Positions 11,974-24,957 of a stretch of DNA of 64,000 nt are shown piece after piece (within the stretch, counting starts at the first letter, position 1; every line of letters begins with the position of its first letter). The notes beneath the pieces were generated by a model, which had not been told where the DNA came from, made no database searches, and saw only the letters and a program-made list of their open reading frames with translations. The position numbers and the translations under genes were made by a program. Origin of the DNA: Carnegiea gigantea (lineage: Eukaryota > Streptophyta > Magnoliopsida > Caryophyllales > Cactaceae); assembly GCA_029747015.1 (NCBI GenBank), contig JAKOGI010000025.1, positions 1,335,001-1,399,000 on the forward strand. Direction: 5' to 3'.

Positions 11974-14200
11974 TAAGATATTTTGAGATTTTGAGTTAAA
12001 AGTTGATCATAAAAGGAAACAATGAATAATAGTTTCATAGATAAAATTGTATTATAGTAGATGTAAATTTTGATTTAGACATGAATGGTGAATTAGTTTG
12101 GCCTGAGTCGAAGGATCGTAAAATTGGTCGAATTTGGTCCTAAGTCCATCAATATGGGTCTGGACCCATGAACGAGGTTTGTATGATATTTACACAGACG
12201 GGTTGGGATTAGGATCTATGTAGGCTGATTGCCTAGGAGGACTTATAAATCACAAACCAAAATAAATTGGTCTATGTGCAAGGTTGGCCTATAGAAGCTA
12301 TTTTAAAAATTGAATTGTTTGATTTGTGCATTAAAAGATTTTGAGAATACTCCTTTGAACTATTTACTTTTTAGAAAACTAATTGAATTTTAAAATTTTA
12401 ACTTTTTAGAAATAATCAAGCTAGCGTTATCTGCCCATATTTAAAATCGGGTTAATATGATTCGATCAATTTAGCCTGGTTTGACTCCGCATCTCCAGGG
12501 CCGGACCGGCCCCTTTTGCCACATGCGGTCTACTTCACGAAAAAATTTTGAAACAGTGATTGGGTTTGATTTGACATTATCCCTTGACATTATCGTTGTC
12601 TTTCTTTCCCTTTTTTTTTCTTTTTTTTTTTTGGGTGTAGATGGCTTATGGGACCATGAGAGTTAATACCAAGCATGATATAAATTATCTGTAGGAATTA
12701 GGATTAGCAAATAGCATTTATTTTAACAAACCAAAAAAAAAAAAAAAGAAATAGCCACCTATCAAGAGGCAATGACCCTAGTCATGAAAATGTGGTGGAA
12801 ACACTACTGCCATATGAGCTTTTATGCAGGACGTTATGCAATAAAAGTGTGAAAAGCTATTGATTATGAGTATATCTTACTAAAAATCAGTCGATCTATA
12901 TACTGACTCTTTTATAATAGTGTAACTCTACTCTAATAAGTGATTTAAGAGTCTTCTAACAAACAAGAAAATAACTTGGAATTTATATATGAGACGGTAT
13001 GTTATATTCATATAGATGCTTAAAAATTTTTAAGCATAGTTTTCTAATTTCTTATAAGTCCTCATTTTCAGATAATTTTTTAAAAAAAAAACAGGTCGAT
13101 GATGAGAAGAATGTTAATTTATGATCTAAAAACTATTTCATTAATACATTTTCATTTAATAATGTTTGATTTGATATAAATAAGTTTGTAATTGTATTTT
13201 TATTATCTCATCCGATTAGAAATCATCGTTTTCTTTGGACGAGCTAACTTACAAGAGCATGATGATAGATTGATAGCTAAATCAACAGTACGCTGCCTTT
13301 AATTTGGCCGGTTTTGCCAAAGCCAGTCAACAACTTCCAAACACACCTCTTTTTCTAATCAAGATTATTAACTTCTCCCATACGTAGCTTCTCACCAAAT
13401 TAAACTACTAGCGATTTAGTTACTCCTATAACTTTAAATATATTACATTGTTTGGAAGGATTGACTATTGAGGCATCTTGTATGGTTTTTATGTTTTTAA
13501 ATGATAAGGGATTACACCCTAATCTCTTAGTCTAGCGAAGTAGAAGAGAGGTAGATGTTAGCTTAACCGGAAAAGTTTCGAGAATTTTTATCGAAAATTT
13601 AGATTTAAATTTTATTTACATCGATTTTTGTGCCTCATTCTCATCCCCCCAAAAAAAAGTAGTGTAGAAAAGCACTATAACGAAAAAACAAAATCTTACA
13701 AGAAGAGAATCTGTTGTGTGGAAAATTAAAAATATATAGAAATGCTTTAGTGCTTCCAAACAATTGAGGGATACATACCAACACAGGTTGTTTCAAGTAG
13801 TTTGGCACTTATTCTCCTTAAGTAATATATCGACTTCGAGTCTTGTGAATGAGGAAAATCTGTGATGGGAGAGCTCTATCCCTTCTTGGACTAATAATAA
13901 CTCGATTCCAACGAAATTGAGGATTCAAGATAAAAAAAATAAATAAATAATAAAGGGTATACATTGTCTTGGTCATTGATCATTTATTAGTAAGAGTGTG
14001 TTGCTATTGCTACAAGATAGAACTCCTTCAACAAGTTACATGGATGCACAAGGCTTGAACTGAGCTTAATACTTTATTTAATGAGAATAAGCTAAGTATT
14101 TACCTAACTAACAAATTCCATTTACTCATAACTAATGACAACTATTTTGATCAACTATTGTGCTAATTAACTAACATCCATTAATTGGTGATGAATAATT

Positions 14201-14631
14201 AGGGGTAGGCAACGGGCCAAGTACTTATTGGGTTAAATGAGTCGACCCGTTTAAAATATGGTCAATAAAGGGTCGATTCAATAATGGAACGGGTCAATGG
14301 TGGTCGGCCCATTAAGACATATTAACGGATCGAACCGGGTCAGCTCATTAACGGTCCGTTTAGTATCCCATTAATTTTTCAACTTACTTGACAGCATAAT
14401 TTGCATATTTTAATTAGTTAAGCTTACTACCAACGCTTCATACATAACAATAATTATTATACACAATTTTTTTGGTGCAAATTTGTTCCACTTTAAAACA
14501 GAATAAAAACGGGTCGTCCACAGGCCGATCCGACCCGACCTTTTATTTACACAAAAGACTTGACCTGACCCGATCCACTTTGTAGACGGGTCAGCCTTAA
14601 TTCAATCCAATCCGGTCCATTGCTCACCCTA
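14201..14631. mobile_element. GGGTCG-rich inverted-repeat element (hAT-like)
   Basis: Terminal sequences AGGGGTAGGCAACGGGCC (left) and, reverse-complemented, AGGGTGAGCAATGGACC (right) match imperfectly. The interior is rich in GGGTCG, GACCCG and ACCCGACC words in both orientations, a composition seen in common non-autonomous plant hAT-like repeats. No open frame of note. Confidence 0.45.
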
Positions 14632-16659
14632 TGCATAATATAACAATTAATTTGTTTTAGTGTAGTGTATAGGCGAATAATTAACAAAGGGTACATATAG
14701 GGCTCATAGGGGGAAGAACCGACTGAACCGTCAAGCGTACAGGCCCTACAATATCTCTTCCCAGTTTGAGCGCTCAACAGTTAAGTTTGCTACTGGAAGG
14801 AATTAATTATTTTTTGTCCTAATCATATCATGCATTAAACAATTAGTTATTTAGTCATTCCTTTTTTTTTTTTTTTGGTTAGAGTATCTATAATATCTAG
14901 TCAATGCAAGGCATACTTTGGAAGATTTTTGAAGAAAATCCGAGGATATGCCTGCTTTTTTAATCGTTCACCGACTTGAAATATGCTTGAATTTTAAATT
15001 CTATTATTAGTTGACTTTGTACTTTAATCATGAAATTAAACAAGATATTGATCTAATCAAATATTAAACTGAGATGTTTATCCTTCTCTTTATATCAAAC
15101 TTTTAAACTTGTTTAATTATGCATTAGAAAATGTTTACTAGTTGTCTATCCTAGGAAGTCTCGTATGAGACTTATCTTACAATGACTTATCATGAGATGG
15201 ATTACACGTTCACCAATGGTTGTCCTGAATAAAAAAGAAAAAATTCTCATGCATATACACGGTTTTACCGTAAATCATCATGGGACTGTCTGATACAAAA
15301 ATATAGGTGTCTGTTCTATCTCATTTGTTAATTAAGATCGACGATAAATCTAAATTATTAAATATTTCACCAGCTATACTAACTGACAGTATATATTTAT
15401 TATATACAGTTAAAAATAATCAATGGAGTTTCATATTGGAAATCCAAACCCTTAAAGTATTAGCAAAAAAATATATATATATGTTTTCATTTTTGTTTGC
15501 AAAAAGTGGTAAATATACATCAAGATAAAATTTGTTGTTCAAAGTCAAAAGTAGGGGTAGTAGAAGTCCCTCAATTTTGTAATGACCTAGGTTAGTTGGG
15601 ATAGATTAGGATATGGAAGAAATGAAAAGAACACAAAAAAAAGAAGAGAAAACGAGAATGAGGAGAGACATCGTTATATTACAACTTGTTTTTGTTTTTC
15701 ATACGTGAAAATCCCAGATAACTTTCAAGGCAAGATTTTTTATAATTAATATTCTAAACTAATAGAATAGATCACACTAAATTCACAAATCCAATCAGTT
15801 TTAGATAAAAAGACAAACAATAATTAGCAGAATTAAATAATGTTTTCTTATTTTCTATCATTTTCAATTTTTTGACAAATTATACATAAATAAAAAGGTA
15901 CAAACACCATGTCATATCAATAGTGCTGGCAAAAATGTGTCCGACTCGAATACCTAAATTTGTCCAACCTAGAAAAAAACCAAGTACAGTCGTAAATTTT
16001 TCGTTCGAATTTTAAATTCAGATACAACATTTTTTGCACATTTCTATTATCCGAATCCAATTTTGACCCGAATTTAGTTTTGTCCTATTATTCGACCCGA
16101 AAAAATCGAATATCAATTTCTTGTTCGAATTTTAATATTATGCAAATTTGACCCGAACCCAAAATTTTATCAACACTAGCTATATGATTAGTTGATTATG
16201 ATAGCCTTATAACAAGCCGCATGCATATTTCCCTATGAACAAATATAAATTTGTCTTCGAAATCATAATGTGAACTCTTCGGTGAAGGGAATCAGTAATT
16301 GTTTGTTTGCATTTACCATATCAGGCTTGATCCTTCATTTCATTGCTTAGTAAAGAGCCAAAAGTTCTTCAATCATGGGATGTGGACCTTGACGATTACA
16401 TAGGAACACTATTATTTTCATAATCCTGAAGTAGTTTTCACGTCATTAATTTGATAGTCGCTGTGTTACGTTTTACATTTCGCATAAGCTTATATAAGAC
16501 CTAATTAAATCACTCCTATGATTGATCTATTTCTTGCATATGTACAGCGACAATCATGTTTGGTACTGTGAATTTCGCCTGAGTGAGGTTTTAAAATATT
16601 CAAATAGGTAGTCTTATTTATGCACTTATTTCTGAAGCATGGATGCCGCAAAGTTCCCT

Positions 16660-16800
16660 CCATACCTTGCGCAATAAATATGGGCTACTGAGATTCGAAC
16701 TCGTGACCTCTTACTCAAAAAGACTCTGATACCATGTTCAAAAACCAGCCCAACCAAAAGCTTAAGCTAATGGTTGAAGGTTCAGTAATAAATTTATACT
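16660..16800 (-). repeat. SINE-like, tRNA-derived repeat (copy 2)
   Basis: On the minus strand it reads 'gaacatggtatcagagtct', then 'gaggtcacgagttcgaat' (a good match to a tRNA B-box) and 'atttattgcgcaaggtatgg'. The order and spacing match copy 1 at 3640. The exact ends are unclear. An alternative is a fragment of a retrotransposon primer-binding-site region, since 'tggtatcagag' also resembles the tRNA-Met complement used by Copia elements. Confidence 0.4.
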
Positions 16801-17705
16801 CTAACAATATGCCATATATATAATCCAAACCGTCGTTTCAAACTTTATAGATTTTTTTTTTTTTTTGAGTTAGTACAGTAGTAAAAACATATTAAACATC
16901 AAAAACAATAAGGAAGACGATCATCTGATACCCTAGTTGAATCTGAAATTGTACTAACATGATAAATAGCGCGTTATACAAAAAGATATTAATCAGTATT
17001 AAAAGTCTCCTCTTACATCATAAATTCTCCAAAATAAGCAAGAAAATAAGCTAAGTTACTCAATTAAAACCCTACCCTCGCCCTCAAAACTTTAATATAT
17101 TTGTAGGAGTAGTTCATGACATGCATAAATCATAACGCATATATATATGTAGCGCTCCGTACGTATGTAGGGCTGGCCATGCATGAGTTTTTGGCGAAAC
17201 AAATTAAAATTATGAAGCAGGTAAACCTAGTGCCACCTACTCCAATAATGCAATATTATTATACAGAGACTCTAAATAATATTATTGCATTATCATCAAA
17301 CTATATATATAGAGTAGTTTCATGCAATTATTCATATGAACATGTACAGTGACACTAGCTAATTAAAGTTATAACCCATCACCAAGTAGTTAATATATAA
17401 CAATGAATCAAGTTAAATGCTAATCATGCATGTTTCATTTCTCGTATAATTTTCATGCACGAAAAATAAAGGCTAAGTACTTTAGATCGACAATAAACGT
17501 AACGTGAGGAGATATACATATATTAGTAAGTGTATGTGCATAACTAAAAACGTTCGATAGATATATATTTTGAATTAATTTGTTACCCGTTGTCACCTTT
17601 GTATTTAAATTCCCTTACGTACTATTAAACTTTGAATTTATAACCTGGTTGTCAACATATAGGTGGCCAAGTGGCAAGTAGCTGCTACGATAAACATAGA
17701 TAATT

Positions 17706-17880
17706 TTAATTTTAAAAGTAAAAGAATAAATTATTTCCGTAACCAAAAAAATACATATTGCTATTGCTAGTGATCATTACATTGCTATATATGTTAATTT
17801 TAAAATTAAAAGAATAAATTATTTCCATAACCAGAAAAATACGTATTAGTATTGTTAGTGATCATTGCATTGCTATGTAT
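17706..17880. repeat. Tandem duplication, two copies of about 87 bases
   Basis: Copy 1 (about 17706-17791) and copy 2 (about 17794-17880) share 'aagaataaattatttcc', 'aaccagaaaaatac' against 'aaccaaaaaaatac', and 'tgatcattacattgctat' against 'tgatcattgcattgctat'. Roughly 88-90% identical by eye, so fairly recent. Non-coding. Confidence 0.7.
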
Positions 17881-18057
17881 TCCTTAAATAATTGCAATTG
17901 GAAATAGTTTATAGTTTGGATATATGTGCAAACATACAAGGAGTATTTAAACCTTGAAATACTCTATTGGCTGTAATTGATTAAGCTATCATATGTATTA
18001 TATTGTCATATATAAAAGAGAGAGTAGTGATGCTTAATTCATAATTTTAAACGTTTA

Positions 18058-18414
18058 GGCCTGTTCTATTTACGTTTACAGCTAATAGATGTAAGGAGAT
18101 GTAAGGAGTTGTAAGAAGTTGTAAGGAGCTACAAGAAATTGTAAAAAGATGTAAGGAGCTGTAAGAATATATAAAGAGTTAAAAGGAGATGTAAGGAGTT
18201 GTAAGGAGCTGTAAGGATAAATGTAAAGAGTTGTTAAATGTTATAGAAAATCTATATAGGATGTAAGAAGATGTAAAAAGATGTAAGGAGATGTAAGAAG
18301 ATGTAAGAATATGTAAGGATTATGTTAAGGATGTAAGGAGTTGTAGGAGATGTAAGAAGTTGTAAAGAGATGTCACTTGGCTAAATCCTAAAAAACGCAA
18401 AATAGAACAGGGCT
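18058..18414. mobile_element. Tourist-like MITE with minisatellite interior (second copy type)
   Basis: The left terminus is GGCCTGTTCTATTTACGTTT. The right terminus reverse-complemented is AGCCCTGTTCTATTTTGCGTTTTT without its last bases, a good inverted repeat. TTA flanks both ends (18055-18057 and 18415-18417). The interior is a degenerate tandem array of a roughly 10-base unit GATGTAAGGA or GTTGTAAGGA, unrelated to the array inside the element at 1956-2201 although the ends are related. Confidence 0.75.
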
Positions 18415-18959
18415 TTAGTATTCTTCGAGCATGTCAACGAGTATAAATAATATCTTAATCAGATCAACCCCTATTCGTGAATATTTAGTTGTTCAACTAG
18501 CGTTTTAAAATAAATTTATTTGGTAAACGTAACTGTTAAAGTAGCATATTTATATAAAATAGCTAAAAATGACACAATAAATGAAGGTTTTTAGTAAAGA
18601 AGAAGAAGAATTTTGTAATTTTGTTATGCAACCACTACGTAAATGATCTTAAAACGTACTTTGAATAGCTTTTGCAAAACAGTGCATAAACCTCTAACGG
18701 CTATCTTATTCATTACTTTATCGAACACTTACAAGTAGTGGTCCATATAGTTTTAACAATTACAAACTAATAGCTTCTACGTCAACCTTCATTACCGAAC
18801 ACAACCTTCGTCCCTTTTCCGAGGGCAGTAGAAGCATAACAATCTTTTACAGGTAGGAAAAAAGTATCGATCTGAATCTATCAGCATGTGGATAGGCAGC
18901 ATATATTGAATCCCTCTTTCCCCCCTTAAAAGATAGAAAAAGTATCCCAAATTATACTT

Positions 18960-19372
18960 TTAGGCTTTGTTTGACTTTGAAAATTTTGGTGAAAAAAAAG
19001 TTTAAAAAAATTACTTTTTCTCTTGGGTTTGGTTTAGAGAAAATCACAAAGAAAAAAATATAAAGAAAAGTTAGATGGAAAAATTATTAGAAATAAGTGA
19101 TAAAATTTTCGTCATAAAATTTTGAGAAAAAGTTTGAAGAAAATTCCCAACATTCTCCAATTTCACATTATTCAAATTACATCAACATGATCCAACTAGT
19201 CAATCGACATTCAAATTTCTCATCCAAATTATTATATTTTTTCCTCAATTCAAACAAGAGGGAAAAAAAAAAACTCATTTTCTCCCTAACTTTTTTCCCT
19301 TCACATTTTTTTCCCCTTAATTTTTCTTTTTATCAAATTTTTTAAGGACTAAATGGAATCTTAAGCTTTTGA
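18960..19372. mobile_element. Possible degraded MITE
   Basis: The left end (TTAGGCTTTGTTTGACTTTG) and the reverse complement of the right end (TTAAGATTCCATTTAGTCC) resemble each other over about 40 bases at roughly 60%, and both abut a TTA. The interior is poly-purine/poly-pyrimidine rich with 'gaaaaa' on the left and 'tttttc' on the right. Weak evidence. Confidence 0.3.
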
Positions 19373-20029
19373 AAATTAATTGATCAAGTATTCAAGCTTG
19401 AACTAGCTTGCATGTCTTGAAATTTTTTTTTTTTTTTGGGGGGGGGGGGGGGGGACTAATGTCCAAACCTCATTGATCAACTCCAGCCCAAAGACAATAG
19501 ATTGAATCCAGTGGCTACTTTGGCGCCAATGCGCAACCCATACAGAGCCCACAACTTTCAAGCTAACCCAATCTAGATTTTCTGTGGTTAGAATAAGAAT
19601 TATAATCTCAAACTAAAGAGTTGTGGTGTAATAATAGCACACTTCATAATCAATTGATCAGGGGTTCAATCATTGACCTCTATAAATAGAGGGGAATTTT
19701 TCGCCAGTTCTTTACCCTTAAGTGGAGCTCGCCAGGTGAGGGAATTAATCACTACAATCGACAGTCGATACATTTAATTAAACCAAAAAAAGAAAAAGAA
19801 CTATAATCTTAAATTTATTCATTCAGTGGTTAAGAATTCTATTTGCAAATCTGTTTACCACTTATTGTAAAATATGATAAATGTTATTTTGCCATTAGTG
19901 GTAAATTTTTAAATAGTTTAAAATTTTGACTGTCAAATGAGTGACCTCAACAATATAGTCCCCTTCAATCATACGATATTCTTTTCCTTAAAAACTTGGT
20001 ATGTGCTTACTTGTAACAAATTTTAAAAA

Positions 20030-20280
20030 ATTTTCATCTTTGAAATGATCTAGTGATAAGTAACTGCTTTCTCAAAGAAAGACCAATGTTTAATTATCTC
20101 TATACAATATACAACAACGACAACAGTACCTCTTAATATGGGTATTGCTTTTGCGGAGTTTGAGAAGATTCAAATGTAAATAATATTATCTCTATCGATA
20201 TTTCTGTCAGCAGAGAGATTGATTATAAGAGACACACAAATCAAAATTTTGTGAAAACATTTTACCCACAAAAACTAATC
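20030..20280 (+). repeat. SINE-like repeat (family B, copy 1)
   Basis: It opens with a tRNA-like head ('gatctagtgataagtaact', 'aagaccaatgtttaatta'). It continues with 'ttttgcggagtttgagaaga' and 'cagagagattgattataaga', and ends in 'ttttgtgaaaacatttta'. The last three blocks recur in the same order at 40145-40265. The 'ttgcggag...gagag' arrangement resembles the body of a widespread plant SINE; this is recognition by eye. Confidence 0.45.
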
Positions 20281-20685
20281 TTCTGTGCCCAAGAAAAAAA
20301 AAAATAACCCATAAAAAACTTACTCATAAAAGAAATTTAAAAATTGTCGAATGTCCCCAACCAAAAAAAACAAAAAAATGCAATTGTGAATGCACCAAAC
20401 GTGGATCATTCATATCCACAGCTTTCTACGTCAAAATTCCAGAATTTCCAAGTTTTCTTTGACACTGTGATTAGTATTAATTATCAGATTTTTCCAATTA
20501 TTCGGGCAAACTAGCGGCGTTCATGAACACTAACCTACAAGACTACAACTACCCTCAAGCGTCTCTCGTTCTCTCTCTTCATCAGAAACCATCAGAGTGC
20601 TAATTCAATCCAATTCATTTCTTCAACGCAGAAACCCTAATCATCAAAATTCAAAGGGGCTGAAAAATTCAAATTCATCACCAAA

Positions 20686-23600
20686 ATGATGCTGCGGCAG
20701 AGCTGCAAGAGATTGTTAGGGCTTGCTCAGTCGCAATCCTCCTTGGGAGTGGCGGCCGTGCGTGGGTACCATGAGAGGGTTGTCGACCATTACAACAACC
20801 CTAGAAATGTGGGATCGTTCGATAAGGAAGACCCGGATGTGGGAACGGGTCTGGTTGGAGCTCCGGCTTGTGGGGATGTCATGAAGCTGCAGATTAAGGT
20901 CGATGAAAAGACCGGCAAAATCGTTGATGCCCGTTTCAAGACCTTCGGTTGTGGTTCTGCCATCGCCTCCTCTTCCGTCGGTAAATAATTTGTTGTTTAT
21001 TGTGTTAATTGAGGATTTCGTTTATTATGTTGATCATTCTAGTGTTTTGGTTCTGTTTGTGGTTGATTTTTATCTGTTTGGTAGGTCGGATGGATGGATA
21101 TAGGTTGCTAATATGAGTTATTGGGGAATTTGGGATTGTTAATCTAGTGAAGAACAGGGGTATTGTTTGTTTTGGCACCAATCCTTGTTGAATTTATGTC
21201 TTTGCTAGCTTCTTTAGTGGATAGAGGTATCTGGGTATTTCTCACATTCATGTCATCTGTGTTGATTGACTAGTTAGTAAAATTTATAGCAGATGCAAGC
21301 CCATTAGACGATGTGGTTTTTTGTTTCTTCTTTGGTTTTGAATCCTTTCTGTGATTTATGTTCAAGCCATTAGTATCACATAAATGACTGTAAATAAGCC
21401 ATTCCAAAATAATGCTCCTTTAAACATTGGATGCACCTGAAGGGGTGAAACTTGGATACAGTTTAGTCGTCTGGAACTGTTGAACACCAAAGCCAAGTCT
21501 TTCAGAAACTTGCACCCCCGGCCCCCAACCGGTTCTCCACTTGTGGTACTCTCAATTTGGTATCTTTATTGATTGGAATGTGGAGGATATTGAGATGCAA
21601 ATTGTGTTTTATGAGCCTGATTTTGAAGGAGTCTGGTAGAAATTTTGAGGAGGAATTAAGATAATGGGCTCTTAAGGAGGGGTGAGGAAGTGTAAAGAGC
21701 ATTGGAAAGCGAGACTGGGAGTGTGGTCGATGTGGCAATGATGGTGGCAGTTCATGGTTGATATTGATTATTCTGGTGCGACCCTTTCTTTTGGGAGGCT
21801 TTGGGGGTGGGGCTGCATGAGGGAGGTTAAATAAGTGTACCTCTATGCTCCTGAGAATGGTTTGGTCAGAAATTTTCATAAGATAGCTGAACTCCCCTAA
21901 TTTGTCACTATGATTTGATGATTAGAGACATGGTTGATGGGAACAGTCAAATTTTTTTTTAATCCACTTCCTTGTCCAAGGTTGGACTAGCTCATGTAAT
22001 GAAGCAGCGAAATGCATTCATGTATTTCAATCCTTGGAAATGCTATGGGTTCCCTTCCCAACCAAAACCCGGGCGGAGAGTAGGGGTATGGGTAACGGCA
22101 GTGGTTTTTTGTCCTTGTTCATAAGTTCAAGAGCAAAAGGGTTGGCTTCCCCTTCCCCTCAAAATCTATGTGCGTGCTATCTCACTTTACATGTCATCTA
22201 TATTGTTTTCTGAAATCATCAGAATGTCTATTAGAATGTTTTGAGTCCAACCGAACAGAAATTCAGGCAACATACCAGTTTGCTTACAGACATTATTTAT
22301 TCTCAGGGCCTGAAACTCCACATTCCGGTGCCTTGGGTTATCCTCATTATGATTTACCATGCTAAACCTTGGATGTGTCTCATTGGTTGTAAATAGGCTA
22401 GGAACTACCCCCCCTTTTTCCCCCCCTCTCCTCTGTGGGGTTGGTGAGGAGGGCCCCTGTTATGGTAGCTCATTATGAGGTCTATACTTGGGTTTAAGGC
22501 TGGGGACCCCGGGGGGGGCCCTGGCCTGAACAACTATATTCAGGCGAACTTATTGTTCTTCACATTAAATGTAAGCCCACCACCATTTCTTCCTTGATGA
22601 TTTCTTAGAAGATGGCCAAGAGATGGCATGTGATGTGAGCTAAGTGTTCAGTGAGGAAATTACTTATGTGGGCTAATTCCTGGTTGTAACTTATAACACT
22701 ACCCCTCCAAGATTGACTATCAGAAAGTGCTGTAATTGTGGAGGCAAATTGGATCTTATCCCGATATTGCTTGGCTCTATGTTAGTTGAGGCACAGTCTA
22801 TCACCTTTTGCCCTTCTTGTTCACCATCATAAGTTTAATCTTTGATGTGTTCGTTAGGGATTGACAGCTCAAAAGAGCAATAAGCTTCTGTTTATCTATA
22901 GTTAATTGCTGCTTATATTTTTGGCACTTTTGCATCTGTGCATGGTGATGTTGATTTTGACTGGTGCCTTTGTTCTTTTTCCTTACAGCTACTGAGTGGG
23001 TTAAGGGAAAACAGATGGAGGAGGTGCTATCTATCAAAAACACGTGAGTAGTTTCTTAGCTGTTATCTTCATGTAGTTGCTTAGTTTTCTTATCAGCTGG
23101 GATTCTCATGAATGACTGTCATTCGTGCTGTTTGAAAAATACTTTGTTTGGGATCCAGTTACTGACTTTTCCGATGAATTTGAAAGAAACTTAACTGAAT
23201 GGATGCTGCCTCACGATTCACTGTTTTAACTTAACCGGTTTTGAGGAGATGGCATGGGAATTAGTCCTTCCCTCCTCTGACTATGTTTTTTCTTCCTCTG
23301 CCCCCTCCCAATCTTTTTCTTCTGGAATATATTTTGCAATTCTTTTTTGTATTGCTAAAGTTTTCACGTGTTTGGCTCTGAGGAGTTTTGGTGTTGCTGC
23401 TTCTTTCCTTTTTCTTTTCCATTTTCATTTATCCTTTTTGGATCATCAAAGCCCATTCATTTAATCATATGACTAAAATCTTTTATGTTATTGTCAAGGA
23501 TTACACCAACTCTTTAGAAAACAATTCATTCCCTGTCAGAAACAGCCTCCCTCTCAATATCCAACCCACATAAGAAGTGTGCGGCCATGTTCTCCATTTT

Positions 23601-24957
23601 TCACACAAAAGCTGTATAATTTTGTAAAAAAAAATTGCTTAACCGCCAGATTTCCTCACTATCATACCCGTGCTCTAACATTAAATACCCTCCTTTCAAG
23701 CTTCCTGACAAAATTAGGTCGTCAATTTCAACATGTGGCCACTGGAGACACTTCTGAACCCCCTCCTCCCAATCATCCCCAGAGCCCATCTCTCTCTTTC
23801 CGCCTGCATACTTTCTACGACCTAATCCGATGCATTTGTCATTGCTGCTGCAAACCTATCATGTGCCTGCTTCTTCCTGCAAATGGGTCCTGACCCACAA
23901 CTTGCCCCTGCTCCAATGCCTTTGTGACAATTGATCTTGGATTCTCTTGGAGTGTGAGACCAAACATCCTTGACACTCCCGTTCTCCTTGGTGACAAAAA
24001 TTCTTGTAAGCTGCATATGGCCTTGTGGGAAAAAAGTCCCTATAAGCGGGACATGGCTTTGGCCACCAGTGCCCTTGTCTCCGAGCTCTGATTCTCAAAG
24101 TCTGTCGTTTCTTTCTTTCCAAATGGACCACGAAAGCATTGCAGAAGCAGCAAGTTCATCATTTCGCTGCTGTCATGAGCTAATTGTGCTGGCTGCTGCT
24201 TTAGCAGCTCTGTCTCTGATGCACGCTATCCTAGTCGGCGGGCGACCACAGTTATTCACTTCTTCCACAAACTTACAATCCCCCAGAACCAGAATATATG
24301 TTATCCTCTTCCTGACCACAAAAAACATAGGCAGGCTGTCTTAAATAGTCCTCCCATGTACCAAGTTGGGGCTTGTAGGCTGAATGCTCCAGCACACGTG
24401 CAGTACCATATACAAACTTGACTCTTGAGGGACTTTAGCAGTGCCGTTCCTTCTTCTCAGGCTTCTTTCCAGAGGTCATTTGGTTTATTGTCTTTGTAAC
24501 CTAGGTAAGAGAATGGAGTCACTTATTCTTCGTACTTGATTTTATTTGAAGTCACACACTCGAGGTATGACTCGAACCTTCTGTTAAAGGTTTGAGTTCC
24601 CTACTGGTTTATCCAAACCCATACCTTGGAATCTAGTTTTCTCATTTTTGTGTTGAAGAACTAAATAAATAGGTGATAGACTAGCAGACCACCTAACCCA
24701 TTACGCTGTGTGATGTATCACATCTACAGTGTGCATCTGTATGCTGGTTGACGTGTTTAATTGGTTGATTCACTGGTTTTTGTCTTAATGTTCTCAGAGA
24801 AATTGCAAAACATTTGTCCCTCCCACCCGTGAAACTGCATTGCAGTATGCTCGCTGAGGATGCAATTAAAGCAGCTGTCAAAGACTACGAAACAAAACGT
24901 GCAAAGCGAAACGGTGACTCAGAGGCTACATCTATTGACAAGGCTGCTGAAGCTTAA
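20686..24957 (+). CDS. ISU1: Mitochondrial iron-sulfur cluster scaffold ISU1/IscU
   Basis: Scaffold on which the mitochondrial ISC machinery builds [2Fe-2S] clusters from cysteine-desulfurase sulfur. Exons 20686-20980, 22989-23043 and 24798-24957 total 510 bases, 169 aa, close to the 167 aa of Arabidopsis ISU1. The first 27 or so residues (MMLRQSCKRLLGLAQ, then AVRGYHERV) are a basic, hydroxylated mitochondrial presequence; cleavage near Arg26-Gly27 is likely. The mature part starts YHERVVDHYNNPRNVGSFD. All three cluster-ligand cysteines are present: Cys62 (GAPACGD, followed by the conserved Asp64), Cys89 (TFGCGSAIASS) and Cys132 (HCSMLAEDAI). The chaperone-binding LPPVK motif is at 125-129. 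Introns are GT-AG; intron 1 is 2.0 kb and intron 2 is 1.75 kb. The short C-terminal tail after the core is Ala/Lys/Asp-rich. Confidence 0.95.

Larger units (their letters stand above)
9885..20685. other. Long intergenic region between BOR1-like gene and ISU1
   Basis: About 10.8 kb without a supported gene. The first kilobase or so should hold the promoter and 5' leader of the minus-strand borate exporter; a 5' UTR intron is possible but unproven. The rest is AT-rich with several MITE-like elements, a GGGTCG-rich element, SINE-like pieces and a local duplication, listed separately. Short open frames in it show no family resemblance. Confidence 0.6.
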
